This document shows, piece after piece, positions 16,511-24,848 of a stretch of DNA of 64,000 bases. The notes beneath the pieces are model-generated. The model ran no database searches. It saw nothing but the letters and a program-made list of their open reading frames with translations, and was not told where the DNA came from. The translations under genes and the position numbers were made by a program. Position 1 is the first letter of the stretch; each line of letters begins with the position of its first letter. Source of the stretch: an uncultured Paracoccaceae bacterium (GTDB lineage: Bacteria; Pseudomonadota; Alphaproteobacteria; Rhodobacterales; Rhodobacteraceae); contig OY288159.1 of the NCBI GenBank assembly GCA_958439195.1, forward strand, positions 1 to 64,000, read 5' to 3'.

Positions 16511-17815
16511 TCAGCGGCCTACGCCGACATAGGTTTCAAACCCGGCGGCCAGCACGTCTTCGCGCGCATAGATGTTGCGCAGGTCGGCCATGCGGGGGGT
16601 GTTCATCTTGCGCGCCAGTTTTTGCAGATCGAGGGCGCGGAATTCGTTCCATTCGGTCAGGATCACGATGACATCGGCGCCCTGCGCGGCGTGGTAGGCG
16701 TTTTCCACCCAGCGGACATGGGGCAGCAGCGCCTCGCCTTCGTGCTGGCCCTGCGGGTCCATCACACGCACCTTGGCGCCGCCGCCAACAAGGGCGGGGA
16801 CGATGGTCAGCGACGGGGCATCGCGCATGTCATCGGTATTGGGTTTGAAGGTGACGCCGAGGATGGCCACCGTCTTGCCGTTGATCGTGCCGTCAAGCAG
16901 ATCGACGATCTTGTCCAGCATCCGTAGTTTGACCTGATCGTTGACCTTGATCACGGTTTCCACGATCTGCATGGGAACGGCGTTTTCCTGGCCGATGCGG
17001 GCCAATGCCTTGGTATCCTTGGGGAAACACGATCCGCCATAGCCTGGGCCGGCATGCAGGAACTTGTTGCCGATGCGACCATCAAGGCCGATGCCTTTGG
17101 ACACGGATTTGATGTCGGCCCCGACCCGTTCACACAGTGCGGCGATTTCGTTGATGAAGGTGATCTTGGTCGCAAGGAAGGCGTTGGCGGCGTATTTGAT
17201 CATCTCGGCCGATTCCAGATCGGTGAAGACGATGGGAAAATCGCGCAGGAACAGTGGGCGGTAGATGTCGGACATCACCTTTTTCGCACGGTCGTTTTCG
17301 ATGCCCACAACCACGCGGTCGGGGCGCATGAAATCGTCGATCGCGGCGCCTTCGCGCAGGAATTCGGGATTGGAGGCGATGTCGAAATCCGCCTGCGGGT
17401 TGGCGGCGCGGACGGCTTCGGCGACCTTGCGGTTGGTGCCGACGGGGACGGTGGATTTTGTGACGATGACGGCATATCCGGTCAGCGCCCGACCGATTTC
17501 TTCGGCGGCGGCCATCACAAAGCGCAGGTCGGCATGGCCATCGCCGCGCCGGGTGGGGGTGCCGACAGCGATGAAGACGGCATCGGCGCCCGCAACCGCC
17601 TGTGCCAGATCAAGCGAGAATGTCAGCCGGCCTGCGGCGACGTTCTTGGCCATCAGATCCTGGAGGCCCGGCTCGAAGATCGGGATTTCGCCTGCGTGAA
17701 GGCGGTCGATCTTGGCCGGGTCTTTGTCGACGCAGACCACATCATGCCCGAAATCGGAAAAGCACACACCCGAAACAAGGCCGACATAGCCTGTTCCTAT
17801 CATCGCAATCTTCAT
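16511..17815 (-). CDS. ugd: UDP-glucose 6-dehydrogenase
   Basis: Cytosolic NAD-dependent enzyme oxidising UDP-glucose to UDP-glucuronate for capsule or exopolysaccharide precursors. The 434-residue protein has the Rossmann motif IGTGYVGLVSGVCFSDFGH (6-24), VAVGTPT-type loop (FIAVGTPTRRGDG), SNPEFLREGAAIDDF, and the catalytic cysteine Cys263 in GPGYGGSCFPKDTKAL. It differs from the second nucleotide-sugar dehydrogenase in the polysaccharide locus at 42887-44167. Four 13-bp imperfect repeats lie just upstream. Confidence 0.96.
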   Translation of the reverse strand: MKIAMIGTGYVGLVSGVCFSDFGHDVVCVDKDPAKIDRLHAGEIPIFEPGLQDLMAKNVAAGRLTFSLDLAQAVAGADAVFIAVGTPTRRGDGHADLRFVMAAAEEIGRALTGYAVIVTKSTVPVGTNRKVAEAVRAANPQADFDIASNPEFLREGAAIDDFMRPDRVVVGIENDRAKKVMSDIYRPLFLRDFPIVFTDLESAEMIKYAANAFLATKITFINEIAALCERVGADIKSVSKGIGLDGRIGNKFLHAGPGYGGSCFPKDTKALARIGQENAVPMQIVETVIKVNDQVKLRMLDKIVDLLDGTINGKTVAILGVTFKPNTDDMRDAPSLTIVPALVGGGAKVRVMDPQGQHEGEALLPHVRWVENAYHAAQGADVIVILTEWNEFRALDLQKLARKMNTPRMADLRNIYAREDVLAAGFETYVGVGR

Positions 17816-17867
17816 GACTCTTCACCCATCGCCGACAGACCGTTGCAGGTGCCTGTTTAGGGCAGGG

Positions 17868-17919
17868 CGAATCGCCGTGTCAAATCGCCATGTCGAAACG
17901 CCACATCAAATCACCCCTG
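17868..17919. repeat. four imperfect 13-bp tandem repeats upstream of ugd
   Basis: CGAATCGCCGTGT, CAAATCGCCATGT, CGAAACGCCACAT and CAAATCACCCCTG follow one another without gaps, 53-104 bases before the ugd start. They share a C-R-A-A-(T/A)-C-R-C-C core. They could be a regulator-binding array or a drifting minisatellite. Confidence 0.65.
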
Positions 17920-17977
17920 CGGATTTCTGGAATTGAATGGTGCAGGGGCGTTTGGGGCGGTCGTCCGGGACGTGCGA

Positions 17978-20007
17978 TCAGGCCATGCGCAGCCAGATGG
18001 CGGGAGCGGAGGTTGCGTTGATCTCGGCCGAGGTAAAGCCCCATGTGGCGGGGGCGGGTGTGGGCCAGGCATGGGTGCGGCGCAGGATCTTGCGCGCGGT
18101 GGTCGCAGGGGTGGTGCCGCCGTTGATATCGGGTGTGCCAGAGGCGGGCCAGGTGGAGGTGGAGGCCGTCGCCGCATGGCGCAGGCCCAGCCAAAGGCTC
18201 CGCCCCTGCTGCATTGTCAGTGATAGGGTGGCGAACTTTGCCCCGGTGGTCGCAAGATCAAGATCGGCGGATTCAAAGATCAGCCCGTCCGGGCGGCCAA
18301 GGGCGTCGCTGCCATAGATCAGGATGCGGGCAAGCGCGCCTGCGACAGCGGTGCTGCAATTCAGGAACAGACGGTCAACGGTAAGGTCGGTGCGGGGCAT
18401 GAAGGGGAAAAGGTCGATGCGCCCGGCGGCCCCGGCCACCGAACCCAGTGACCCGCTGCTGGCACCGATGGTGGTAAGGACAATTTCCCCGGCAGGCGGG
18501 GTAAGCCAGGGGATATCCTGTTGCCCATCCAGGCAGTGGGTGATGCCACCTGTCCGGGCGCGGATGCGGTCGGTGCTGGTATCATGCCAGAGCATCCCGT
18601 TTTCGGCGCTGGCCGGTTCTGCGGCAAGGCCTTGCAGGATGATGGGTTGTGCAAGTGTGACCCGGCCTGTTGCGGCGGCGGCGGTCAGCACGGGAAGAAA
18701 AGCGGAGCCATCGGCGCTGACGCGAAGGGCAAGGTCATCGCTGTTCAGCAGGCCGATTTGCGCGCGGGTGGAGAAGCCTGTCTTGAAGCTGATTTGCGCG
18801 GCATCGGCTGGGGTGGATTTGTTGAGCGTGGTTTCCACGCCGGCCCCGGCATGGTTCAGAAGGACGCCCGCGCTGGTGACCGAAAGGCGGTTTGTGGCAT
18901 CGCCCGTGGCCCCGCCAAGGCCAAGAACAGAGGCCCGCGCAGAGGCCGATCCCATATCGAATTGCGCAAGGTTCGGGCCGAGGGTGAGGGTTGTGCCGTG
19001 GATGGTGGTTGTGCCGGTTGCACCTGCGGTGTTGGGGCCGAGGGTCAGGGTGGTGGTCGACCCGGCCGCCCCGCCGGTGCCGATATTCACGGATTTGCTG
19101 CTGCCGGATGCGGTGATGCCGGAGCCAAGGCCATAGCTGGCGCTGGTGGTGGCGGTGCCAAAGCCGGCGGTCGGGGTGGAAACGGTGAAGGTGCCGGAAA
19201 AGGTCTTTGCACCAGAAAAGGTTTGTGTGCCGGACAGCCCGGCGAGTTCGGTTGTGACATTCGGCAGGCTGAAACTGCGTTGTGCGCCTGCGGAAAGGGC
19301 CGTCAGGTCGAGGCTGGCGCGTTTGGCGGGATCTGCCGCATCGCGGAGCATCAACGGGGCGGAAATGCCTTCGGGCAGGGCAACGGTGCCAGTCGCGGCG
19401 TCGGTGATCAGGGCCGTGGTGAAGGCGGTGCCATTCGCGCTTACCTTGATGGCAAAGCCGTCGGTTCCGGCAAGGCCCATTTCGGCGCGGCCGGAATAGG
19501 CGGATTGAAACAACAGGCTGGCTGTATCGGGCGTGCTGGCCTTGTTCACCTTGATCTGGTGGTCGGCGCCCGCGTGATCGAACAATGTCGCCGGGGCAGA
19601 GACGGCAAGGCGGTTGGTGGCATCCGCCGTGGTGGCGATGCCGAGTCTGGGAAAGGTTTGGGGAAGGGTTTGGGCCGCCGTCCACCCCGTGCCATCATGG
19701 GCCAGCGTTTCCGACTCTGTGATGACGCGGGCAAGCCAGCCAGCGCGCGGAGGAAGAAAGACCCAGGTGCCGCCCCAGAAAGCGGCGATCTTGCCGTCTT
19801 GCCCTTGCCACAGGCCCGTGGCGGGGCTGGCAATGATGTGACGGTCGCCCTCGGACGGCAGGGCGGGGGGGCGGTGCGGTTTCGGTCAAGCACCGCGAGT
19901 TGGACGAGGATATCCAGCAGGCGGAGGGATTCGTTATGGGTGACGTGCTTTTGCGCCTGAGCAGGCAGGATCAGCGGCAGCGCGAGAAGGGGCGTTTCGT
20001 CGGACAT
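17978..20007 (-). pseudogene. DUF2793 phage/GTA spike-like protein, frameshifted
   Basis: The start at 20007 (MSDETPLLALPLILPAQAQ) opens the DUF2793 domain: KHVTHNESLRLLDILVQLAVL. The frame is lost at a run of seven G (19865-19871, plus strand). Adding one base there restores PALPSEGDRHIIASPATGLW, QDGKIAAFWGGTWVFLPPRA and GWLARVI, typical of the rest of DUF2793, and joins the long frame ending at 17978; the repaired product would be 676 residues. The distal part has two copies of a ~90-residue module and a Thr/Gly/Ser-rich fibre-like region. DUF2793 proteins include phage and gene-transfer-agent surface spikes. Position between ugd and galE suggests a link to capsule. Could be a real null, a slippage-controlled gene or a sequencing error. 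Confidence 0.8.
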
Positions 20008-20179
20008 CGGGAACCTTTTGGCCAAGGGATTGGCCGCGAAGGATGGGGAGCGATGGTGAACAGGGTCGAAAGGCAGCGCGCGCTGCGGCGTTGTGCGTTT
20101 TTGCGGGGCCGGGCTTTGTCTTTGTCGCGTCAGGCGGATAGCGTGGCGGCGGAACGGAATTGCAAAAGGGTCGGGTGGA

Positions 20180-21157
20180 ATGGTGCAACATGTGTTGGTG
20201 ACGGGCGGCGCGGGCTATATTGGCGCGCATGCCTGCAAGGCATTGGCACGGGCGGGTTATGTGCCGGTCTGTTTCGACAATCTGTCGACGGGTTGGGAAG
20301 CGGCGGTGAAATACGGGCCGCTGGAGCAGGGCGATCTGATGGACCGGGCCGCGATTGATGCGGCGCTTGCGCGGTGGAAACCCGTGGCAGTGATGCATTT
20401 CGCGGCGCTGTCGCTGGTGGGGGAATCCATGTCGGACCCTGGTCGCTATTGGCGGGTGAATGTGGGCGGTGCGCTGAACCTGATTGAGGCCTGTGTGGCG
20501 GCGGGGGTGGCGCGGTTCGTGTTTTCATCGACCTGCGCGACCTATGGCGATCAGGATGGCGTGGTGTTGAACGAGGACACGCCGCAGCGGCCGATCAATG
20601 CCTATGGGGCATCAAAACTGGCCATCGAGCAGATGCTGGGGAATTTTGGGGCGAGCCACGGGCTGCAATCGGTGATCTTTCGCTATTTCAACGTGGCGGG
20701 CGCGGACCCGGAGGGCGAGGTGGGCGAGCGGCATGAGCCGGAGACACATCTGATTCCGCTGATGCTGGACGCGATTGAAGGCAAGCGCGCGGCGCTGACG
20801 GTGTTCGGGGCGGACTATCCCACGGCGGATGGCACCTGCGTGCGGGATTATGTGCATGTGACCGATCTGGCCGAGGCGCATGTGCGGGGGTTGCGCTGGC
20901 TTGAGGCGGGCAAGGGCAGCCGGGTGTTCTGTCTGGGGAGCGGGACGGGATATTCGGTGCGGGCGGTGCTGGATCATGCGCGGGTGGTGACGAACCGCGC
21001 CGTGCCGGTGGTGGAAGGCGCGCGGCGGGCCGGGGATGCGGCGGCGCTGGTCTGCGGATCAGAGCGGGCGCGCGACGAGTTGGGCTGGGAGCCGGAGCGG
21101 GGGCTGGAGGCGATGATCCGGGATGCCTGGCGCTGGTCGCAAGGCGGGGGGTTCTGA
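20180..21157 (+). CDS. galE: UDP-glucose 4-epimerase
   Basis: Short-chain-dehydrogenase-type epimerase interconverting UDP-glucose and UDP-galactose. The product, 325 residues from MVQHVLVTGG, has the NAD motif TGGAGYIGAHACKAL (8-22), the catalytic Ser-Thr in FSSTCATYGDQDG and the Tyr-x-x-x-Lys in INAYGASKLAIEQML. FRYFNVAGADPEGEVGE and a C-terminal CGSERARDELGWEPERGLE block are typical GalE features. Chosen start has an AAGGG site; the longer in-frame start at 20093 adds non-conserved residues. It is divergent from the DUF2793 gene with 172 bases between them. Confidence 0.94.
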   Translation: MVQHVLVTGGAGYIGAHACKALARAGYVPVCFDNLSTGWEAAVKYGPLEQGDLMDRAAIDAALARWKPVAVMHFAALSLVGESMSDPGRYWRVNVGGALNLIEACVAAGVARFVFSSTCATYGDQDGVVLNEDTPQRPINAYGASKLAIEQMLGNFGASHGLQSVIFRYFNVAGADPEGEVGERHEPETHLIPLMLDAIEGKRAALTVFGADYPTADGTCVRDYVHVTDLAEAHVRGLRWLEAGKGSRVFCLGSGTGYSVRAVLDHARVVTNRAVPVVEGARRAGDAAALVCGSERARDELGWEPERGLEAMIRDAWRWSQGGGF

Positions 21158-21199
21158 CGAGCGCCGCTTTGGCCGGACATGACGGTGCTGGGGGTGAGG

Positions 21200-21249
21200 C
21201 CGGGGGTTTGCCATCCCCGGACCCCCGGCGGGTATTTTCGCCAAGATGA
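21200..21249. repeat. Rhodobacterales-type intergenic palindromic element
   Basis: CCGGGGGT (21200-21207) pairs with ACCCCCGG (21221-21228), followed by CGGGTATTTTCGCCAAGATG. I recall similar GGGGG-stem plus TATTTxxGCCAAGATGAA elements scattered between genes in Rhodobacter and relatives; that is memory, not a search. Between convergent galE and the alcohol dehydrogenase it could serve as terminator. Confidence 0.55.
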
Positions 21250-21259
21250 AAGGGTTGGG

Positions 21260-22399
21260 TCAGGCTGCGGCTTCCAGCGCCTGTATGAGGTCTTGGGTGG
21301 TGAGGGGGACGGGGTTGCCCTTCATCGACGAGGAGGTGAGGGCGGCTTCGGCGGTTTCCCGGTGGAGGGCAGGGGGGAGCCCCTGGGCGGTGAGGCCGGG
21401 AAGGCCTGCGTTTTTCGCCCATTGGGCGAGGGTTGTGGGGGCATTTTCGGGGCGGCCACCGAGGATGGCGGCGATGTGATGGAAGACCTGATCAAGGCGT
21501 TGGGCGGTGTCGCCGGTGGCTTTGGCGCGGTTCAGGCGCAGGATGGGCGAGAGCAGCGCGCCGCAGATGGCACCATGCGGGGCGGGGGTCAGGCCGCCGA
21601 TGACCCCGGCAAGCCCGTGGACCGCGCCGAGCCCCGCATTGGCCAATGCGATACCGCCGGTCAGGGAGACATAGGCGAGGGCGTCGCGGGCTGGCGGGTC
21701 TTCGGCTTCCATCAGACGCTTGAGGGCGCGGATGCCTTGGGGGATGGCGGGGGCGGTGAGGGCGTCGGTGAAGGGCGTGGCTTTGGACGAGACGAAGGGT
21801 TCGATCACCTGTGTGATCGCGTCGAGGCCGGAGGCCAGCGTGGTGGCGCGAGGGGTGCCGTCGGTAAGGGCGGGGTCGATGAGGGCGATGCGGGCAAGCA
21901 TGCGGTCATCGCGGAGGCTGACTTTTCGTCCGTGATCGGGCAGGCCGATGACGGCGTTCTTTGTCGCCTCGGCCCCGGTGCCTGCGGTGGTGGGGATGGC
22001 GATGAAGGGGAGGGGGGCAACCGAGAGGGGGAGGGCTTTGCCAACGACCTCCAGGTGATCCATCGGGCCGCCGGGGGCGGGGATCAGGGCGGCGAGTGCC
22101 TTGCCGAGGTCGAGGGTTGCGCCGCCACCGATGGCTGCCACCCAATCTGGGTGGAAGGGGCGGGCCTGGGTGAGGGCGTCTTGCAGCATGGGCAGTGTGG
22201 GTTCGGTCGTGCAGGCGAGGGCGAGGACGTTGCAGCCTGCGGCCTGGAGTGCGCCGATCAGCCATTGGGCGCGGGCGGGGTTGGCACCGTGGACGATGAT
22301 GCCGCGGGGCCCGAAGGTGCGGATCAGGGCGGGGGCTTTCGCGGCCTCGCCCCTGCCAAAAAGGATGCGCTGGGGGGTGGCGATGGCGAAGGGGGTCAT
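21260..22399 (-). CDS. iron-containing alcohol dehydrogenase
   Basis: Group III Fe-dependent NAD(P) alcohol dehydrogenase, 379 residues from MTPFAIATPQRILFGRGEA. The nucleotide site is AAIGGGATLDLGKALA (GGGSxxD-like), followed by PTTAGTGAEATKNAVI. The metal region reads GLDAITQVIEPFVS, where the usual second ligand His is Gln, as in one subgroup of this family; the later histidines are in GAVHGLAGVIGG and PHGAICGALL. Substrate cannot be named. It lies 87 bases downstream of glpK on the same strand, so a role in glycerol or C3 metabolism is plausible but unproven. Confidence 0.88.
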   Translation of the reverse strand: MTPFAIATPQRILFGRGEAAKAPALIRTFGPRGIIVHGANPARAQWLIGALQAAGCNVLALACTTEPTLPMLQDALTQARPFHPDWVAAIGGGATLDLGKALAALIPAPGGPMDHLEVVGKALPLSVAPLPFIAIPTTAGTGAEATKNAVIGLPDHGRKVSLRDDRMLARIALIDPALTDGTPRATTLASGLDAITQVIEPFVSSKATPFTDALTAPAIPQGIRALKRLMEAEDPPARDALAYVSLTGGIALANAGLGAVHGLAGVIGGLTPAPHGAICGALLSPILRLNRAKATGDTAQRLDQVFHHIAAILGGRPENAPTTLAQWAKNAGLPGLTAQGLPPALHRETAEAALTSSSMKGNPVPLTTQDLIQALEAAA

Positions 22400-22486
22400 G
22401 GGCAGGTTCCTTGGGTAGAGTAGGGGCATCCCTGCTGCGCCGATGGGGTGCCCCCCATATCGACCCATACCCGTGCAGGGGCGGGA

Positions 22487-23971
22487 TCAGACAGTCATCG
22501 TGGCGGCGACGGCGCGGCCCCAGCGGGTGTATTTGGCATCGCGGGTGGCAGCGTCCATGCCGGGGGCGAAGCGGCGTTGCAGCGCCCAGGTTTTCTGGAA
22601 TTCGGCGGGCGGTGGGCAAAGGCCGGCCTGAAGGCCTGCAAGGTAGGCGGCACCCAGCGCCGTGGTTTCCGTCACCACGGGCCGGTCGACGGGTGCGCCC
22701 AGGATGTCTGACAGGAATTGCATCGCCCAATCCGACGCGGTCATGCCGCCATCGACGCGCAGGATGCCATCGGCGCTTGCACCCCAATCGGCGCGCATCG
22801 CCTCCAAAAGATCGCGGGTCTGGTAGCCGACGCTTTCGAGGGCCGCCTTGGCGAGTTCGGCAGGGCCGGAATTGCGGGTAAGACCGTAGACCGCGCCGCG
22901 GCAATCGGGCCGCCAATAGGGCGCGCCGAGGCCGGTGAAGGCGGGGACAAGGATCACGTCTTGCGTGGGATCGGCGGCATCGGCGAGGGGTTGGGTTTCC
23001 TTTGCCTCACGGATGATCTTCAGCCCGTCGCGCAGCCATTGGACGACGGCACCGGCGATGAAGATGGAGCCTTCGAGCGCATAGGTGGTTTCGCCGTTCA
23101 GGCGGTAGGCGATGGTGGTGAGCAGGCGGTTCTTGGAAGGCACCATGTCGCTGCCGGTGTTCAGGAGGGCAAAGCAGCCCGTGCCGTAGGTGGATTTCAT
23201 CATGCCGGGGGCAAAGCAGGCCTGGCCGACGGTGGCGGCCTGTTGATCGCCTGCGACGCCGAGGATGGGAATTTCGCGGCCAAAGAGATCGGGGCGTGTG
23301 GTGCCGTAATCGGCGGCGCAATCCTTTACCTCGGGCAAGAGCGCCATGGGAATGTCGAGAAGGGCGCAGATGTCGGTGTCCCATTCGCCGGATGCGATGT
23401 TGTAGATCAGCGTGCGTGCGGCATTGGTGGCGTCGGTGGCGTGGACGCGGCCGCCGGTGAGTTTCCAGATCAGGAAGGTGTCGACGGTGCCGAAGGCCAG
23501 TTCACCCCGTGCCGCGCGGGCGCGGGCGCCGGGGACATTGTCGAGCAGCCATTTGATCTTGGTCCCCGAGAAATAGGGATCAAGCAGCAGGCCGGTGCGG
23601 GCGGTGATCATCGCCTCGTGCCCCGCATCCTTTAATGCGGTGCAGATGGGGGCGGTGCGGCGGTCCTGCCAGACGATGGCGCGGTGGATCGGTTCGCCCG
23701 TGGCGCGGTCCCAGATCAGGGTGGTTTCGCGTTGGTTGGTGATGCCGATGGCGGCAATGTCGGCGGCGGTGATCCCGGCCTTTTCAATGGCAGCGCGGGC
23801 AGTGCCTGCGACGGTGGACCACAGATCGGACGGGTCATGTTCGACCCAGCCGGAGGCGGGGTAATGCTGGGGGAATTCCTCTTGCGCGACGGCCTTTACG
23901 GTAAGGGAGGCGTCAAAAATGATCGCGCGGGACGAGGTGGTGCCCTGGTCGATGGCGAGGATATGGGTCAT
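22487..23971 (-). CDS. glpK: glycerol kinase
   Basis: FGGY-family kinase phosphorylating glycerol to glycerol-3-phosphate, the entry step for the adjacent glp system. Start MTHILAIDQGTTSSRAIIFD gives 494 residues, standard length; the longer in-frame start at 24073 is rejected. Visible motifs: ATP-loop DQGTTSSRA, the glycerol-binding WVEHDPSDLW and GITNQRETTLIWDR, and the C-terminal FGGY signature region around FTGLGAPYWRPDCRGAVYG and RVDGGMTASDWAMQFLSDIL. Separated from the transporter operon by a small membrane-protein gene and a terminator, so it may have its own promoter. Confidence 0.97.
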   Translation of the reverse strand: MTHILAIDQGTTSSRAIIFDASLTVKAVAQEEFPQHYPASGWVEHDPSDLWSTVAGTARAAIEKAGITAADIAAIGITNQRETTLIWDRATGEPIHRAIVWQDRRTAPICTALKDAGHEAMITARTGLLLDPYFSGTKIKWLLDNVPGARARAARGELAFGTVDTFLIWKLTGGRVHATDATNAARTLIYNIASGEWDTDICALLDIPMALLPEVKDCAADYGTTRPDLFGREIPILGVAGDQQAATVGQACFAPGMMKSTYGTGCFALLNTGSDMVPSKNRLLTTIAYRLNGETTYALEGSIFIAGAVVQWLRDGLKIIREAKETQPLADAADPTQDVILVPAFTGLGAPYWRPDCRGAVYGLTRNSGPAELAKAALESVGYQTRDLLEAMRADWGASADGILRVDGGMTASDWAMQFLSDILGAPVDRPVVTETTALGAAYLAGLQAGLCPPPAEFQKTWALQRRFAPGMDAATRDAKYTRWGRAVAATMTV

Positions 23972-24086
23972 GCGGTGCCTCCCTTTTGCTGTGCTGTCCC
24001 CTGTGCGGGATTCTGGTTTGGTCTGTGTGCCTTGCGGCGATGTGGGAAACCCGGCGCGCCGCAGCGGTGGCACGCCGGGGGAAGGG

Positions 24087-24590
24087 TCAGTCTTTTTGGA
24101 TCATTCGCATCACCGCAACAAGCACGATGCCGTAAAGCACATGGCCCACAAGTGCGACCCATGTGATGCCGGTGAAGTTGAGGAAGAAGGGCAGGCCAGC
24201 GATGGCAGTGATCCCGCCTATGGCAAAGATCCAGAGGCCGAAGCCATAGATGGCCGAGGGCAGGAACCAGTGGGTAGCCCCGATCACCTTGCGCCAGAGG
24301 GGGGCGAAGATGAACAGCCAGCCAATGGGATAGCCGACCAGCCCGACAAGGTAGAAATGCATGAAGTAGCCCGCGAAATCGCTGTTGGGCAGGCCGAGCG
24401 TGCCAAGCAGGCTTTTCGCCAGACCATGCGGCGAGAGGTTGGCAAACCCCAGCGCGGGGCTGACCACCTGCCCCCAAAGATCGAAGGCGATGCTGGCAAA
24501 GAAGCCCGCGACGAACAGCAGTCCAAGGGTTTGTGCGTTGATGGCGGGCAAGGTGCCCAGATCGCGGGATGTGGCGGTAGCGGCTGACAT
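24087..24590 (-). CDS. four-span membrane protein of unknown function between glpV and glpK
   Basis: A 167-residue protein with four hydrophobic helices: LGLLFVAGFFASIAFDLWG, YLVGLVGYPIGWLFIFAPLW, IYGFGLWIFAIGGITAIAG and WVALVGHVLYGIVLVAV. Conserved-looking polar residues include DLWGQ in helix 1, MHFYLVG before helix 2 and the buried His in LVGHVLYG. I do not recognise a named family. It is 115 bases upstream of glpK on the same strand and separated from glpV by a terminator, so it may be co-transcribed with glpK. A role in glycerol entry is conceivable, but the fold does not look like the aquaporin GlpF (no NPA motif). Confidence 0.7.
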   Translation of the reverse strand: MSAATATSRDLGTLPAINAQTLGLLFVAGFFASIAFDLWGQVVSPALGFANLSPHGLAKSLLGTLGLPNSDFAGYFMHFYLVGLVGYPIGWLFIFAPLWRKVIGATHWFLPSAIYGFGLWIFAIGGITAIAGLPFFLNFTGITWVALVGHVLYGIVLVAVMRMIQKD

Positions 24591-24819
24591 GGTGAGTTCC
24601 GTCCTCTGAAGTTTCTCTCAGGCCGTTACTCGCGCGGCAGCCGGACCGTTACGGTTGTCACGGCATCGTGCATGGAGTGATACATTTGCAGGATCGGACT
24701 TTTGCGTTCGGCTGTGGATGTGTCCTGCGGAGCGGCATCTTAGACCCGTCAATTTCGGGACGACCGGACGACGTCATCCGAGGCCGGAGCCGCGTATTCA
24801 TCTGAATTGCAGGCAGAAA

Positions 24820-24843
24820 CGGGCGGGGCTTTCGCCCCGCCCG
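24820..24843 (-). terminator. hairpin terminator after glpV
   Basis: GGGCGGGGC (24821-24829) and GCCCCGCCC (24834-24842) form a 9-bp stem around TTTC, extended one pair by C/G. It lies directly past the glpV stop. On the minus strand the stem is followed by GTTTCTG. It closes the glpD-glpV operon. Confidence 0.85.
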
Positions 24844-24848
24844 CCGGA

